DNA of 44,862 nucleotides from DAOPKN01 sp035391225. GTDB taxonomy: Bacteria > Thermotogota > Thermotogae > MWEM01. How positions within the stretch are numbered: position 1 is the stretch's first letter; the number at the start of each line of letters is the position of its first letter. Shown piece by piece: positions 30,863 through 39,067 of the stretch. The position numbers and the translations under genes were made by a program. The notes under the pieces are model-generated. The model was not told where the DNA came from, made no database searches, and worked only from the letters and a program-made list of their open reading frames with translations. The stretch is from assembly GCA_035391225.1 (NCBI GenBank), contig DAOPKN010000015.1:1-44862 (forward strand), in the 5' to 3' direction.

Positions 30863-32332
30863 GTGCGAAAAAGCTGGAAAAAAGGAGTCCTGGTACTGGG
30901 AATCCTTTTAGCTGTGTTCCTGGTCTTCTTTGGAAGCCTTTGGGTCACAGACCGTATCACGCTACACGCATCCGAAGCTCTGAAACGCTACGAGGGAGAG
31001 CTTCTGTTTTTCCCGGAGGGAAAGATTCCCCCTGCCACCCTCACATTTCCACAAGCCCAGGAAGACCTGGAATGGTTTGCTGCCTTGCTGAAGGAAACGC
31101 ATCCCGCGCTTGGCTCGAAAGACGAGAGGGAGAGGTTGGAGCGTGGCCTTCCCAAGATTCCCGAGCAGCCGGTAACGGTGGAAGATTTTTCCTTCCTTCT
31201 TTCGGGGTTCGCCGCGCAGCTGGATGACGCCCACACTGCGGTACGTTTCTTCCGTTCGTACCCCAATGACTACCCCATGGAACGGGTTCCAATGGAGTTC
31301 CAAGCGCTTTCCGACGGCATCGTGGTGTCCCGCGTGCTCCCTGGCTGGCAACAAGCCGAAGGGCAACCCCCTGTGGAAATAGGAATGAAACTCCTTTCGA
31401 TCCAAGGAAAAGCCGTCGACCAGTGGAAAGAAGAAAGCTTCCCCCATTTTTCCGCGGAAAACACCCAATGGAAAGAATTTCAGCTGGCGCTCTCACTTTC
31501 GTACGGCTATTTCCTCGACCAGTACCTGCCAACCGCACAGGCGACGTCCTTGCTGTTCACGTTCCAAAATGCCCAGGGGCAGGTGCTGGACGTGAACGTT
31601 CCCAAGCAAAAGATCCCGCAAACCACCTTCCTGGAACTCCACCGCCCACCCTGGGGATTCGAGATCCAAAAAGAGCACGACCTTGGCTACTTCTGGCTCG
31701 ACAGCTGCGCGTACACGGAAGAATACCTCGCCTCGGTGGACGCCTTCTTCCAGGCGGTGAAGCAGCACAACGTGTCCAAGATCGCCGTGGACCTGCGAAG
31801 CAACACCGGTGGTGATTCCATGGTTGCGTGGCCCTTCTTGCAGTACATGGGCATCAAAAAAACGCGCGATTTCTCCACGCGCGTCAAGTACTCGGCAACC
31901 ACGATAAAGACCCGGCACATCACCGCAGCCAACCATTTCCTTCGAAACCTCCGGGAGTTGGTTTCACTGGGAAACCTGTACCTCGAACCACCGAAGTACC
32001 CGGAAAATATCTTCGAAGGGGAAGTGTTCCTGCTGGTATCTGGTCAAACCTTCAGTTCGGGGAACTTTTTCCCGGTGCTCTTTTCCGACAACCACTTGGC
32101 CACCATCGTGGGCGAACCCACGGGCAACGAACCTTCCGCCTACGGAAACATCCTGACATTCTTTCTGCCCAACTCCCACATCCCGGTGTACATCTCCTAC
32201 AAGAAATTCACCCGCCCAGACCCCTCCCGCGACCCCGCCAAGCAACTGGACCCCGACGTGTTGCTCCCCTGGACGGTGGAACAGTACCAGCAAGGCATCG
32301 ACCCGCAGCTGGAATGGGTCCAAGCCCGCTAA
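30863..32332 (+). CDS. S41-family peptidase-like membrane-anchored protein
   Basis: A 489-residue protein with one N-terminal membrane helix (about 8-27) and the rest predicted outside the membrane. The C-terminal half has features of S41 (C-terminal processing/tricorn-type) peptidases: VDLRSNTGGDS, then SGQTFSSGNFF where the nucleophilic serine is expected, then GEPTGN. The N-terminal part (LLKETHPALG, LDDAHTAV) also matches the helical region of this family. A PDZ-like stretch around SRVLPG..AEGQPPVEIGMKL is possible. Start GTG 30863 follows a G-run seven bases upstream. Substrate unknown. It stands alone between two copies of a short repeat, convergent with the glycosylation operon. Confidence 0.8.
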   Translation: MRKSWKKGVLVLGILLAVFLVFFGSLWVTDRITLHASEALKRYEGELLFFPEGKIPPATLTFPQAQEDLEWFAALLKETHPALGSKDERERLERGLPKIPEQPVTVEDFSFLLSGFAAQLDDAHTAVRFFRSYPNDYPMERVPMEFQALSDGIVVSRVLPGWQQAEGQPPVEIGMKLLSIQGKAVDQWKEESFPHFSAENTQWKEFQLALSLSYGYFLDQYLPTAQATSLLFTFQNAQGQVLDVNVPKQKIPQTTFLELHRPPWGFEIQKEHDLGYFWLDSCAYTEEYLASVDAFFQAVKQHNVSKIAVDLRSNTGGDSMVAWPFLQYMGIKKTRDFSTRVKYSATTIKTRHITAANHFLRNLRELVSLGNLYLEPPKYPENIFEGEVFLLVSGQTFSSGNFFPVLFSDNHLATIVGEPTGNEPSAYGNILTFFLPNSHIPVYISYKKFTRPDPSRDPAKQLDPDVLLPWTVEQYQQGIDPQLEWVQAR

Positions 32333-32342
32333 AGGTCCCACC

Positions 32343-32380
32343 AAGCTTTTCCTGGGTACGCCGCACTCCAGTGCGGCATC
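32343..32380. repeat. Short intergenic repeat, copy 2 (perfect hairpin)
   Basis: AAGCTTTT, CCTGGGTACGCCGCAC, then a perfect 8-bp stem GCCGCACT/AGTGCGGC (32360-32377) with a 2-base gap. It lies between two convergent genes, where it could slow transcription, but no T-tract follows the stem on either strand. It matches copy 1 at 30763-30802. Confidence 0.75.
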
Positions 32381-32398
32381 ATGTTGGGTTCTTTCCCG

Positions 32399-33703
32399 TC
32401 AGCGTGTGATATTCCTCTTGAAGATGGGATCCACTTTTCCACCGTGCAGGATTCCCTCCAGCGAATCCTGTTTGAGCGCCATGGCAACATCTTCCAAAGC
32501 AAGGTTCGATGCACGAAGGAAAAGCCCCACCTCTTGCTCGGTGTGCGAACAGTTGATGTTATTTATCCCCAGCGAAAGGATTCCTTCCTGGATCATTCGT
32601 TGCTGGAACACCGATTGCACGTCTAAATAGCCAAGGTTTCCCTTTCCCTCGAACGATACCCCTGCGTGGGGTGCAAGCCCGGTAAGCGAAACCACATCCG
32701 AGAGACCGAGCCCCTCAATTTGCAGACGGAGACCAGCAAGCAACGCGTTTCCCAGCTCCCAGAATCGCTCGAAAACACCCGGTTGCTCGAGGATGCGGAT
32801 CGTTTCCAACGAGGCTGCCATCGAAAGGGCATCTCCCCCAAAAGTGGTGGAAATGAACACTCCCTGCGTGCCAATCAGTTCCATGACGTCTCTTCTACCC
32901 GCCACAGCGGAAATAGGCATGCCATTTCCCATGCCTTTGCCAAACGCCGCCATGTCAGGAACCACGTTGTACAGTTCCGAAGCACCGCCCAGCGCGTAGC
33001 GAAACCCCGAGACAACTTCGTCGAAGATCAGCAAGGCTCCGTGGCTCTGGGCCAGTTCTTTCACGCTTTCCAAGTAGCCATCCTGGGGTCCGTCAGCCTG
33101 AATGGGTTCCATAATGACCGCGGCAACCTCGTCGGGGTATTCCCCAAGCAAAGCCCGGAGGGAATCGAGGTCATTGTAGGAAAAGGAATGGCTAAGGTCA
33201 CACACTGCTCCGGGAACGCCTCGGCGATTCACCGTGGAGCCGATGTACCAGTCCTGCATGCCGTGGTAACCGCAAACTGCCACGTGGTCTCGCCCCGTAA
33301 AAGCCCGTGCGAGTCGTATCGCTGCGGAAGTCGCATCGGAACCATTTTTCACGAAACGAACCATTTGGGCACAGGGCACGATTTGGGAAAGCTTCTCTGC
33401 CAATTCCACGGAGATGGGAGATGGTTGGGAAAAGATGATGCCCTTCTGCAACTGCTGGGTGATAGCATGGTTCACCCGTTCGTCGTTGTATCCCACTGTG
33501 ATGGGGCCAAGTGCGCAGATGAAGTCCACGAACTCGTTTCCGTCCACGTCCCAAACCCGACATCCCTTTCCCCTCTCCAGGAAACTCGGGGAATTTCCCG
33601 CGCAAAAGTACCGGAAACTCTTGCTAAACGTCTGTGCCCCAAGGGGAGTCAGTCCCAGGGCTTTTTGCAGCAACGCGTTGCTTTTTTCAAAACCATGGCT
33701 CAT
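32399..33703 (-). CDS. Class III PLP aminotransferase, glutamate-1-semialdehyde-aminomutase-like
   Basis: A 434-residue class III (fold type I) PLP enzyme related to HemL. The PLP lysine is Lys256 in AAFGKGMGNGMP; IFDEVVSGFR supplies the aspartate that holds the cofactor; NGSDATSAAIRLARAFTG is the phosphate-side segment. HemL itself makes 5-aminolevulinate, but the position as the last gene of a flagellar sugar operon, behind an aldo/keto reductase and a cytidylyltransferase, argues for amination or isomerisation of a sugar or sugar-derived aldehyde. ATG 33703 overlaps the preceding stop in ATGA and has GGAGGA eight bases upstream. Family certain, substrate inferred. Confidence 0.88.
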   Translation of the reverse strand: MSHGFEKSNALLQKALGLTPLGAQTFSKSFRYFCAGNSPSFLERGKGCRVWDVDGNEFVDFICALGPITVGYNDERVNHAITQQLQKGIIFSQPSPISVELAEKLSQIVPCAQMVRFVKNGSDATSAAIRLARAFTGRDHVAVCGYHGMQDWYIGSTVNRRGVPGAVCDLSHSFSYNDLDSLRALLGEYPDEVAAVIMEPIQADGPQDGYLESVKELAQSHGALLIFDEVVSGFRYALGGASELYNVVPDMAAFGKGMGNGMPISAVAGRRDVMELIGTQGVFISTTFGGDALSMAASLETIRILEQPGVFERFWELGNALLAGLRLQIEGLGLSDVVSLTGLAPHAGVSFEGKGNLGYLDVQSVFQQRMIQEGILSLGINNINCSHTEQEVGLFLRASNLALEDVAMALKQDSLEGILHGGKVDPIFKRNITR

Positions 33704-34632
33704 GCCTTTTTTCCTCCATTCTTTTCCCCTTTCGGGTTCGGTTCCCAGAGATTGGGAAGAATGATTTTCCGGTCCATGTGCTGGAAACGAGCATGCAGCT
33801 CTTCGAGGAGTTCCGGGCACCTTGGCGGGTCTTTGGCCACGCGGACGTATTGCTGAAGCTGGGGGAGGGAATCCACACCGAAAACCAGCGCGTCGATCCC
33901 TGGATGGGTCAAGGAAAAGAGCATGCAGGCCTGTACCCGGTTTACCCCACTTTTTTCCAGCAGTGCATCGAGTTGCTGCAAGAATACGCGAGCGCCTTGT
34001 AGGTGCTGTGGAATCTTTTCGCGGTCCATGACCAGCAACCCTTGCAAGAAAGCACTTCGCGCGTGGACAACCACGTTGTTTTTGCCCGCTCGTTCGAAAA
34101 AGTCTCCCTGGTCGATCCTCTGGTCAAAGATGCTGTACGGTAGCTGGATCAGATCCAAGATACCGCTATCTGCCGCGAACAAGGCGTCGGCTACCTCGTA
34201 CACTGAAACCCCGACGTGCTTGGCAAGCCCGGATTCCTTGATCTGCTGCAGCCCCTCCATGACATCATCGTGGTAGAGGTAACCGGGGGTATGTAGGTAG
34301 TATCCCTCCAGCTGCTTCAGGTTCATGCGTTTCAACGATTGCTGCGCTTCGGTTACCACCACGTGCCGGGCATTCCCCGGACTTTCTTCCAGGACGCCGG
34401 GTTTGAGTTTCGTCGTTACTGGGAAAGAAGTGTCCAGGCCACGCAACCGAACGTACTCACCCAAGAGTTCCTCGGCATTTCCGTACGCGGGAGCGGTATC
34501 GAAAAGCATGATACCCTCAAGACGTGCGAAATCGAGCATTTCGAACACTTCCTCCCGGCTGGGTTTTCGCCCCGGGTTGTTCACCCCGTACCGCATGCCG
34601 AATTGCGCGGTACCAAGGCAAAGCTTGTCCAT
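33700..34632 (-). CDS. Aldo/keto reductase
   Basis: A 310-residue NAD(P)H-dependent TIM-barrel reductase. The catalytic tetrad is visible: Asp45, Tyr50, Lys75 (TTKLKPG) and His114 (YYLHTPG). Starts at ATG 34632, sharing one base with the stop of the cytidylyltransferase gene, with AGGTGG ten bases upstream. Ends in an ATGA overlap with the aminotransferase. Aldo/keto reductases with this start (LCLGTAQFGMRYG) recur in surface-polysaccharide and flagellar-glycan clusters, where they reduce or oxidise sugar intermediates; the exact step here is unknown. Confidence 0.9.
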   Translation of the reverse strand: MDKLCLGTAQFGMRYGVNNPGRKPSREEVFEMLDFARLEGIMLFDTAPAYGNAEELLGEYVRLRGLDTSFPVTTKLKPGVLEESPGNARHVVVTEAQQSLKRMNLKQLEGYYLHTPGYLYHDDVMEGLQQIKESGLAKHVGVSVYEVADALFAADSGILDLIQLPYSIFDQRIDQGDFFERAGKNNVVVHARSAFLQGLLVMDREKIPQHLQGARVFLQQLDALLEKSGVNRVQACMLFSLTHPGIDALVFGVDSLPQLQQYVRVAKDPPRCPELLEELHARFQHMDRKIILPNLWEPNPKGEKNGGKKA

Positions 34633-35450
34633 CAATTCTGTCCACCTGCCTTTTCTTGTGCAGCGGGAATGCGCGGGGGAGGAGGACACACCTCGTGGTC
34701 GTTATCCAAGGACTTTTGCAATCCCTCGTTGCGGAGGAATTTTCGATTCAAGCGCTGTACGTCGGGGTTATCTTTCAGGAAATCCAACACCTCTTCCATG
34801 CCAAAAAGCATGTTCCTCGTCGCAAAATGGGAAAAAACGCAAGAGAGCATGTGGTAGTCTTCGGGTTCGTCCAGGGTCCATCGCAAGTGGGACCAATCTT
34901 CACGGTTTTGCACGTTCTCGCTGGCAAACCACTCGGGGTGGTTCCGGATGTACACTGTCACATGTTCCCTTTCGGAAGCCATCCGAGCCTCCTTCCAAGC
35001 CCGTTGCAAGGATGCGTGGGAGAAAACCTCCACGTCCAAGCCATCCGGGAAGGTGGGAGGGTTGATATTGGAAGCGTACGCGCAGGAAGTGGAAAGGAAC
35101 CTTTGCACCACGTGGTCCACTACAGCTGGGTCAAGGAGCGGGCAGTCAGCAGTGATGCGCACGATGGCATCCGTAGCTTGGGCGCCGAAGTGAAGCGCAC
35201 ACTGGAAATAGCGGTCCAGAACGTCCTCCTCGCTTCCGCGGAAGCATCCCACGTTCTTCTGGACGCAAAGCGTTTCGATCGGATCATCTGATTTGGAAAG
35301 GGTGGTGGCCACGACCACGCGATCCACCTTCTGGCAGCGCCTGACACGTTCCACAACCCGAAAAAGCACCGTTTCCCCTGCCAGGTCCATCAGGACTTTC
35401 CCGGGCAACCGGCTGGATCCCATTCTTGCCTGGATAATTGCCATGATCAT
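34632..35450 (-). CDS. SpsF/NeuA-like cytidylyltransferase, paralogue 1
   Basis: A 272-residue nucleotidyltransferase of the SpsF group (spore-coat polysaccharide SpsF, related to CMP-KDO and CMP-sialic acid synthetases). The nucleotide-binding signature is QARMGSSRLPGKVL at about 7-20, followed by VVVATT and ITADCPLLDP with metal-binding aspartates. It is expected to activate a sugar with CTP. ATG 35450 has GGAGGA nine bases upstream and overlaps the acetyltransferase stop (ATGA). Clearly paralogous to the gene at 40019-40813, with the same VATT and CFRGSEEDVL segments. Confidence 0.88.
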   Translation of the reverse strand: MIMAIIQARMGSSRLPGKVLMDLAGETVLFRVVERVRRCQKVDRVVVATTLSKSDDPIETLCVQKNVGCFRGSEEDVLDRYFQCALHFGAQATDAIVRITADCPLLDPAVVDHVVQRFLSTSCAYASNINPPTFPDGLDVEVFSHASLQRAWKEARMASEREHVTVYIRNHPEWFASENVQNREDWSHLRWTLDEPEDYHMLSCVFSHFATRNMLFGMEEVLDFLKDNPDVQRLNRKFLRNEGLQKSLDNDHEVCPPPPRIPAAQEKAGGQN

Positions 35451-35995
35451 CGTGAAAACTCCTCCTTCAACAATCCAAAGAACACGTGGTTTTGCCACCC
35501 TTCGTCGGACTCCAGCTGCAGCCGCATCTGGCCTTCACGAGTGAATCCCGCTTTTTCCAAGGCCCGAATACTCCCCAGGTTTCTCTCGTACACACCCGCC
35601 TGGATGCGGTGCAATCCCACGTCCGAAAAGCCGAAAGCACAAACGCGTCGAATCGCCGCGGTGGCATACCCCTTGCCCCAGCAGTCCCTTTCCCCGATGA
35701 AGTAGCTCACGTCGGCGTGACGGTGAAAAGGGTTCACAGGTCCCAACTTGATATTCCCAATATGCCGGGAGCTTCCTTTTTCCACGATTGCAAGCAAGAA
35801 CTGGTAAGGGTTTTGGTACATGGCTTGCACGAATTCGCGGATGGAGGCCAAGCTTTGTTCCTGGAAGCGCGTTTCCAGGTAGCGGTTCACCATGGGATCG
35901 TTTAGCCATTGCAAGTACCGTGGGGAGCAGTCCGAAAGGGTTACCGTGCGCAACAACAGTTGGTCGCTTTCCAGATGGATGGATTCCTTTTCCAT
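35447..35995 (-). CDS. GNAT-family N-acetyltransferase, paralogue A
   Basis: A 182-residue acetyl-CoA-dependent acetyltransferase of the RimJ/RimL-like GNAT branch. The acetyl-CoA loop is ERDCWGKG at 102-109. ATG 35995 follows GGGAGGAT, 6 bases after the neighbouring acetyltransferase. In this operon it probably acetylates an amino group placed on a sugar by one of the aminotransferases (compare SpsD and PseH). The pair of GNAT genes looks like an old tandem duplication. Confidence 0.88.
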   Translation of the reverse strand: MEKESIHLESDQLLLRTVTLSDCSPRYLQWLNDPMVNRYLETRFQEQSLASIREFVQAMYQNPYQFLLAIVEKGSSRHIGNIKLGPVNPFHRHADVSYFIGERDCWGKGYATAAIRRVCAFGFSDVGLHRIQAGVYERNLGSIRALEKAGFTREGQMRLQLESDEGWQNHVFFGLLKEEFSR

Positions 35996-36001
35996 TCCTG
36001 C

Positions 36002-36598
36002 TCATCCTCCCTGTGCGGAAGGATCGGGGAAGCGTTTGCGTGGAAGGGCTTTTTCCACGTCCCAATTGCTTTCCAGCAGCCCGAATTCCACAAGGTCGAA
36101 GTACTCGTGGTGCTTGAAGATCGCCTGCTTCCTCGTACCTTCCTGCTCGAAGCCCATTGCTCTTGCCAGCCGTTGCATGGGGATGTTTTGCGAGGAGGTG
36201 CCGCAGTAAACCCGGTGCAAGTTTAGTTGGGCAAAGCCATGCTGCAGGATCAAGCCGGCAGCTTCCTTGCTCAACCCCTTTCCCCAGCAATCCCTTTCCC
36301 CCATGATGATCGCAAATTCCGCGTTTCGGCTAACCCAGTCGATCCCTTGAAGGGAGATATTCCCAAAGTGCAGGTTTCGCTCCTTCAGAACCATCGCCAG
36401 CACGAGGTCGCTGGTCGAAGAGGAAACCCCATTCACGTACCCTTCCAACTGCGAGCGCGACAGGGGGAAATGATGGTGGGCGTTGAACTGGCACACCAGC
36501 GGGTCGTCGAACCAGTGCTGGTAATTCCCTTCGATGTCCGCCGGTTCCAGGATTCGAAGGTACAACCGCTCGCCTTCAAGGAACACCCGGTCACGCAT
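36002..36598 (-). CDS. GNAT-family N-acetyltransferase, paralogue B
   Basis: A 198-residue GNAT enzyme with the same acetyl-CoA loop ERDCWGKG, at 101-108, and a similar C-terminal NLHRVYCGTSSQN segment. ATG 36598 overlaps the DegT gene by 8 bases. Two acetyltransferases suggest either a sugar with two acylated amino groups or two different sugars. Substrate is inferred from context. Confidence 0.88.
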   Translation of the reverse strand: MRDRVFLEGERLYLRILEPADIEGNYQHWFDDPLVCQFNAHHHFPLSRSQLEGYVNGVSSSTSDLVLAMVLKERNLHFGNISLQGIDWVSRNAEFAIIMGERDCWGKGLSKEAAGLILQHGFAQLNLHRVYCGTSSQNIPMQRLARAMGFEQEGTRKQAIFKHHEYFDLVEFGLLESNWDVEKALPRKRFPDPSAQGG

Positions 36599-37901
36599 CG
36601 TGCAATTCCTCCCTGTTTTTCCAGACCTTCTCGAACGCCCGTGCTACATCTTCCACGTCGTGGTGGGCCATGGGGGGGCGAATCATTTCGTGGGTGATCA
36701 ACTCTTCGAAATGCATTCTCTCGCACACGGGGCAAATCCCTTTTTCGTAGGAAACGTTTCCTTGGTACCAGGGGCAGTGGAACGGGCACCCCTTTTTTCC
36801 GAAAGCAATACGTTTCTGGTACATGGACTGGAGGTACAAGGGTTTGACGTAACCTTCGCCGAGTGCAATACCCTCGTGCTCGCGTAGCTCGATGGGGGAG
36901 AGTTCTTCCACCAGTGCCTTCACGAATCGCTTGCGCGAAACCCCCACCTCTTGTTGCACGAAACGGATGGGATGCACGTAAAAAGCATGCTTGCAACCGG
37001 GACGCTCCCTTGCGGGGTAAATTCCTGGGAGGTTGGAAAGAAGCTGGTTCAAGAAGAACACGTTGTCACGTCGCTGCGCCAACAGGGAATCCAACTTTTC
37101 CAGTTGCTCGGAAGCAAGCGCTGCTTCCAACTCGGTCATTCTGAGGTTGAAACCCACCATGTTCACAAGATCGGGGAAAGCCCGATCGTCCACGACCGCC
37201 TCGGCATGGTTACGGATCATGCGCATCTTTTCTGCCAGGGCATCGTCATTGGTCACGGCGATTCCCCCCTCGCCCGTGTGGATATGCTTGTGGTAGTTCA
37301 ACGAAAAAACGCCGATGTCTCCCAAAGTTCCCGCGAACCGGTTGCCATGCATCGCTCCCGGTGCCTGGGCAGCATCCTCGATCACCTTCAGGCCGTGCTG
37401 TTTGGCAATTGCGTTGATGGCATCCGCATCGTAGGGTTGCCCAAAGATATCCACCACGATGATTGCGCGGGTACGGGGAGTGATGTTTCTTTCCACGCTC
37501 TGTGGGTCAAGGCAGAAAAAATCGGGTTCGATATCCGCGAAAACCGGGATGGCGTTGAAGATCAGCGGGGCGGTTGCGGAGGCTGACATGGTGTAGGGAG
37601 ATACGATGACTTCGTCCCCGGGGCCAATTCCACAGGCTCCCGCTGCAACGTACAGCGCGGATGTTGCCGAATTCACCGAAACGGCATGTTTCACCCCGAA
37701 ATACTTCGCCCATTTCTCCTCCAGGGCTTTCACTTCCGGTCCCCCGTAAAAATCAGGGTGCCAACTTCCGAGGTAGCGCGAGAGGATCCCCGATTCGAGC
37801 ACGCGAAGCGCAGCCTTTTTTTCCTCTTCCCCGATCACGCGGTAGGCTGGGAAAACCTTGTCTCGCACCTTTTTTCCGCCAAACAGTGCCAACTCACTCA
37901 T
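36591..37901 (-). CDS. DegT/DnrJ/EryC1/StrS sugar aminotransferase with extra cysteine cluster
   Basis: A 436-residue PLP aminotransferase that transfers an amino group to a keto-sugar nucleotide. The PLP lysine is Lys205 in NYHKHIHTGEGG; EDAAQAPGA holds the cofactor aspartate. Near the C-terminus are C372-x3-C376 and C390-x2-C393 (GCPFHCPW, GICPVCERM), a four-cysteine arrangement that could bind zinc or an iron-sulfur cluster and is not needed for the normal reaction. ATG 37901 is preferred over ATG 37907 since GGAGGG ends six bases before it and the start overlaps the previous stop (ATGA). Similar to SpsC and PseC in role. Confidence 0.9.
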   Translation of the reverse strand: MSELALFGGKKVRDKVFPAYRVIGEEEKKAALRVLESGILSRYLGSWHPDFYGGPEVKALEEKWAKYFGVKHAVSVNSATSALYVAAGACGIGPGDEVIVSPYTMSASATAPLIFNAIPVFADIEPDFFCLDPQSVERNITPRTRAIIVVDIFGQPYDADAINAIAKQHGLKVIEDAAQAPGAMHGNRFAGTLGDIGVFSLNYHKHIHTGEGGIAVTNDDALAEKMRMIRNHAEAVVDDRAFPDLVNMVGFNLRMTELEAALASEQLEKLDSLLAQRRDNVFFLNQLLSNLPGIYPARERPGCKHAFYVHPIRFVQQEVGVSRKRFVKALVEELSPIELREHEGIALGEGYVKPLYLQSMYQKRIAFGKKGCPFHCPWYQGNVSYEKGICPVCERMHFEELITHEMIRPPMAHHDVEDVARAFEKVWKNREELHDA

Positions 37902-39067
37902 AGCCATCCCTCCAGAATGTGCATCACTTTTTGCGTAGATCCCGGGGAAATGGAAAAAGGCTTCCCCGGGAGTTCCTTTCCCGCGAAGAAATCTTCGAAC
38001 CGTTGTCGCAGGGTAACCAAATCCAGTACCGACGGAGCATAGCCCCTCGTCGAAAGCACGAAAGGATCAGGCCGGGAAAGCCCAACCTGTACCGAAAGAA
38101 TCGGTCGGCCCAAAATTGCTCCCTCGATGAGAAACATCGACGTCATCCCGATTAGTAAATCGGACGCTTTCATCAAAACAAAAGGGTCCGCTTTCCGGTC
38201 AAGGACCACCGAAAAATGCTTCCCACGCTTGGAGCAGAGCAAATCGGAGTACACGTCCAAAACTTCATTGGGATGAGGCCTCACCAGAAGCGTGATGGGT
38301 GGGTGTTTTCCCGAGAGATTTTTCACCACCCGCAAAACGTTTTCCAACTCGAAGCGTTCGGTGTATCCCCAGAAATACTTCTCCAGGTCCTGCCCCTTTT
38401 CCGCTTCGCTGATGTTCTCCGAGATGAAGGAAAGCAGCTTGCCATCTTTCGGGAATTCCATCACCTTTTCACGGAACTCGTCCACCCGTTCGGGTTGAAC
38501 GGCCTGGGCTTGCCGGAGCAAAAGGTCAAAGTAAGGTTGACCGGTAACCTGGATGATCTCTGGGGAAAAGCCCTGCTCGACCATTTCGTGCTTCACGGAT
38601 GCATCCAACACGCAGATAATCGTGGGAACACAATCATGTTCCTTGTTTTCCTCGTAGCGAGCCAGCTCCAGAAGCGGGAACCTGGAAAAACGAACCCCGA
38701 AGTTCAGCCAGTGGTCCAGGATGGCCAAGGAAGGAATACCCCTTCGCCTTGCAGCCAACCAGAGGTACTTCTCGGAAAAGTCATCCGACCCCGTTCCCGT
38801 TACCACAAGGTCGACCTGGTTGTCCTGCAGGAACCTGGCAAACAGGTCCACGTTCTCTTCCCGCCAGCGGCATTGGCTCGTGGAAAGCCGAAGTTCTTCT
38901 GCCAACTCCTGGAATGGCAGCTGGAAAAGCGCGAAACGGCTTTTCGCCGCATCTTTTCCCACAAGAAGAACGTCCACTCCCCGTTCCTGCAGCGGGGAGA
39001 CAAGGGGAATGACCGTGTTGGCAGCCCCGGGATCTCGGGCAAAAAGCAGGGCTTTTCTTGTTTTCAT
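37898..39067 (-). CDS. GT-B-fold protein, glycosyltransferase or sugar-nucleotide epimerase/hydrolase-like
   Basis: A 389-residue protein with two Rossmann-like halves. The second half has LLVRPHPNE and a later DLLIGMTSMFLIEGAILGRP, typical of the UDP-GlcNAc 2-epimerase, CDP-glycerol glycerophosphotransferase and other GT-B superfamily folds, which bind sugar nucleotides. No membrane segments. ATG 39067 follows AAGGAT and overlaps the oxidoreductase stop in ATGA. It may transfer the sugar, or strip UDP from an intermediate as NeuC- and PseG-type enzymes do. Fold assignment moderate, reaction unknown. Confidence 0.65.
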   Translation of the reverse strand: MKTRKALLFARDPGAANTVIPLVSPLQERGVDVLLVGKDAAKSRFALFQLPFQELAEELRLSTSQCRWREENVDLFARFLQDNQVDLVVTGTGSDDFSEKYLWLAARRRGIPSLAILDHWLNFGVRFSRFPLLELARYEENKEHDCVPTIICVLDASVKHEMVEQGFSPEIIQVTGQPYFDLLLRQAQAVQPERVDEFREKVMEFPKDGKLLSFISENISEAEKGQDLEKYFWGYTERFELENVLRVVKNLSGKHPPITLLVRPHPNEVLDVYSDLLCSKRGKHFSVVLDRKADPFVLMKASDLLIGMTSMFLIEGAILGRPILSVQVGLSRPDPFVLSTRGYAPSVLDLVTLRQRFEDFFAGKELPGKPFSISPGSTQKVMHILEGWL

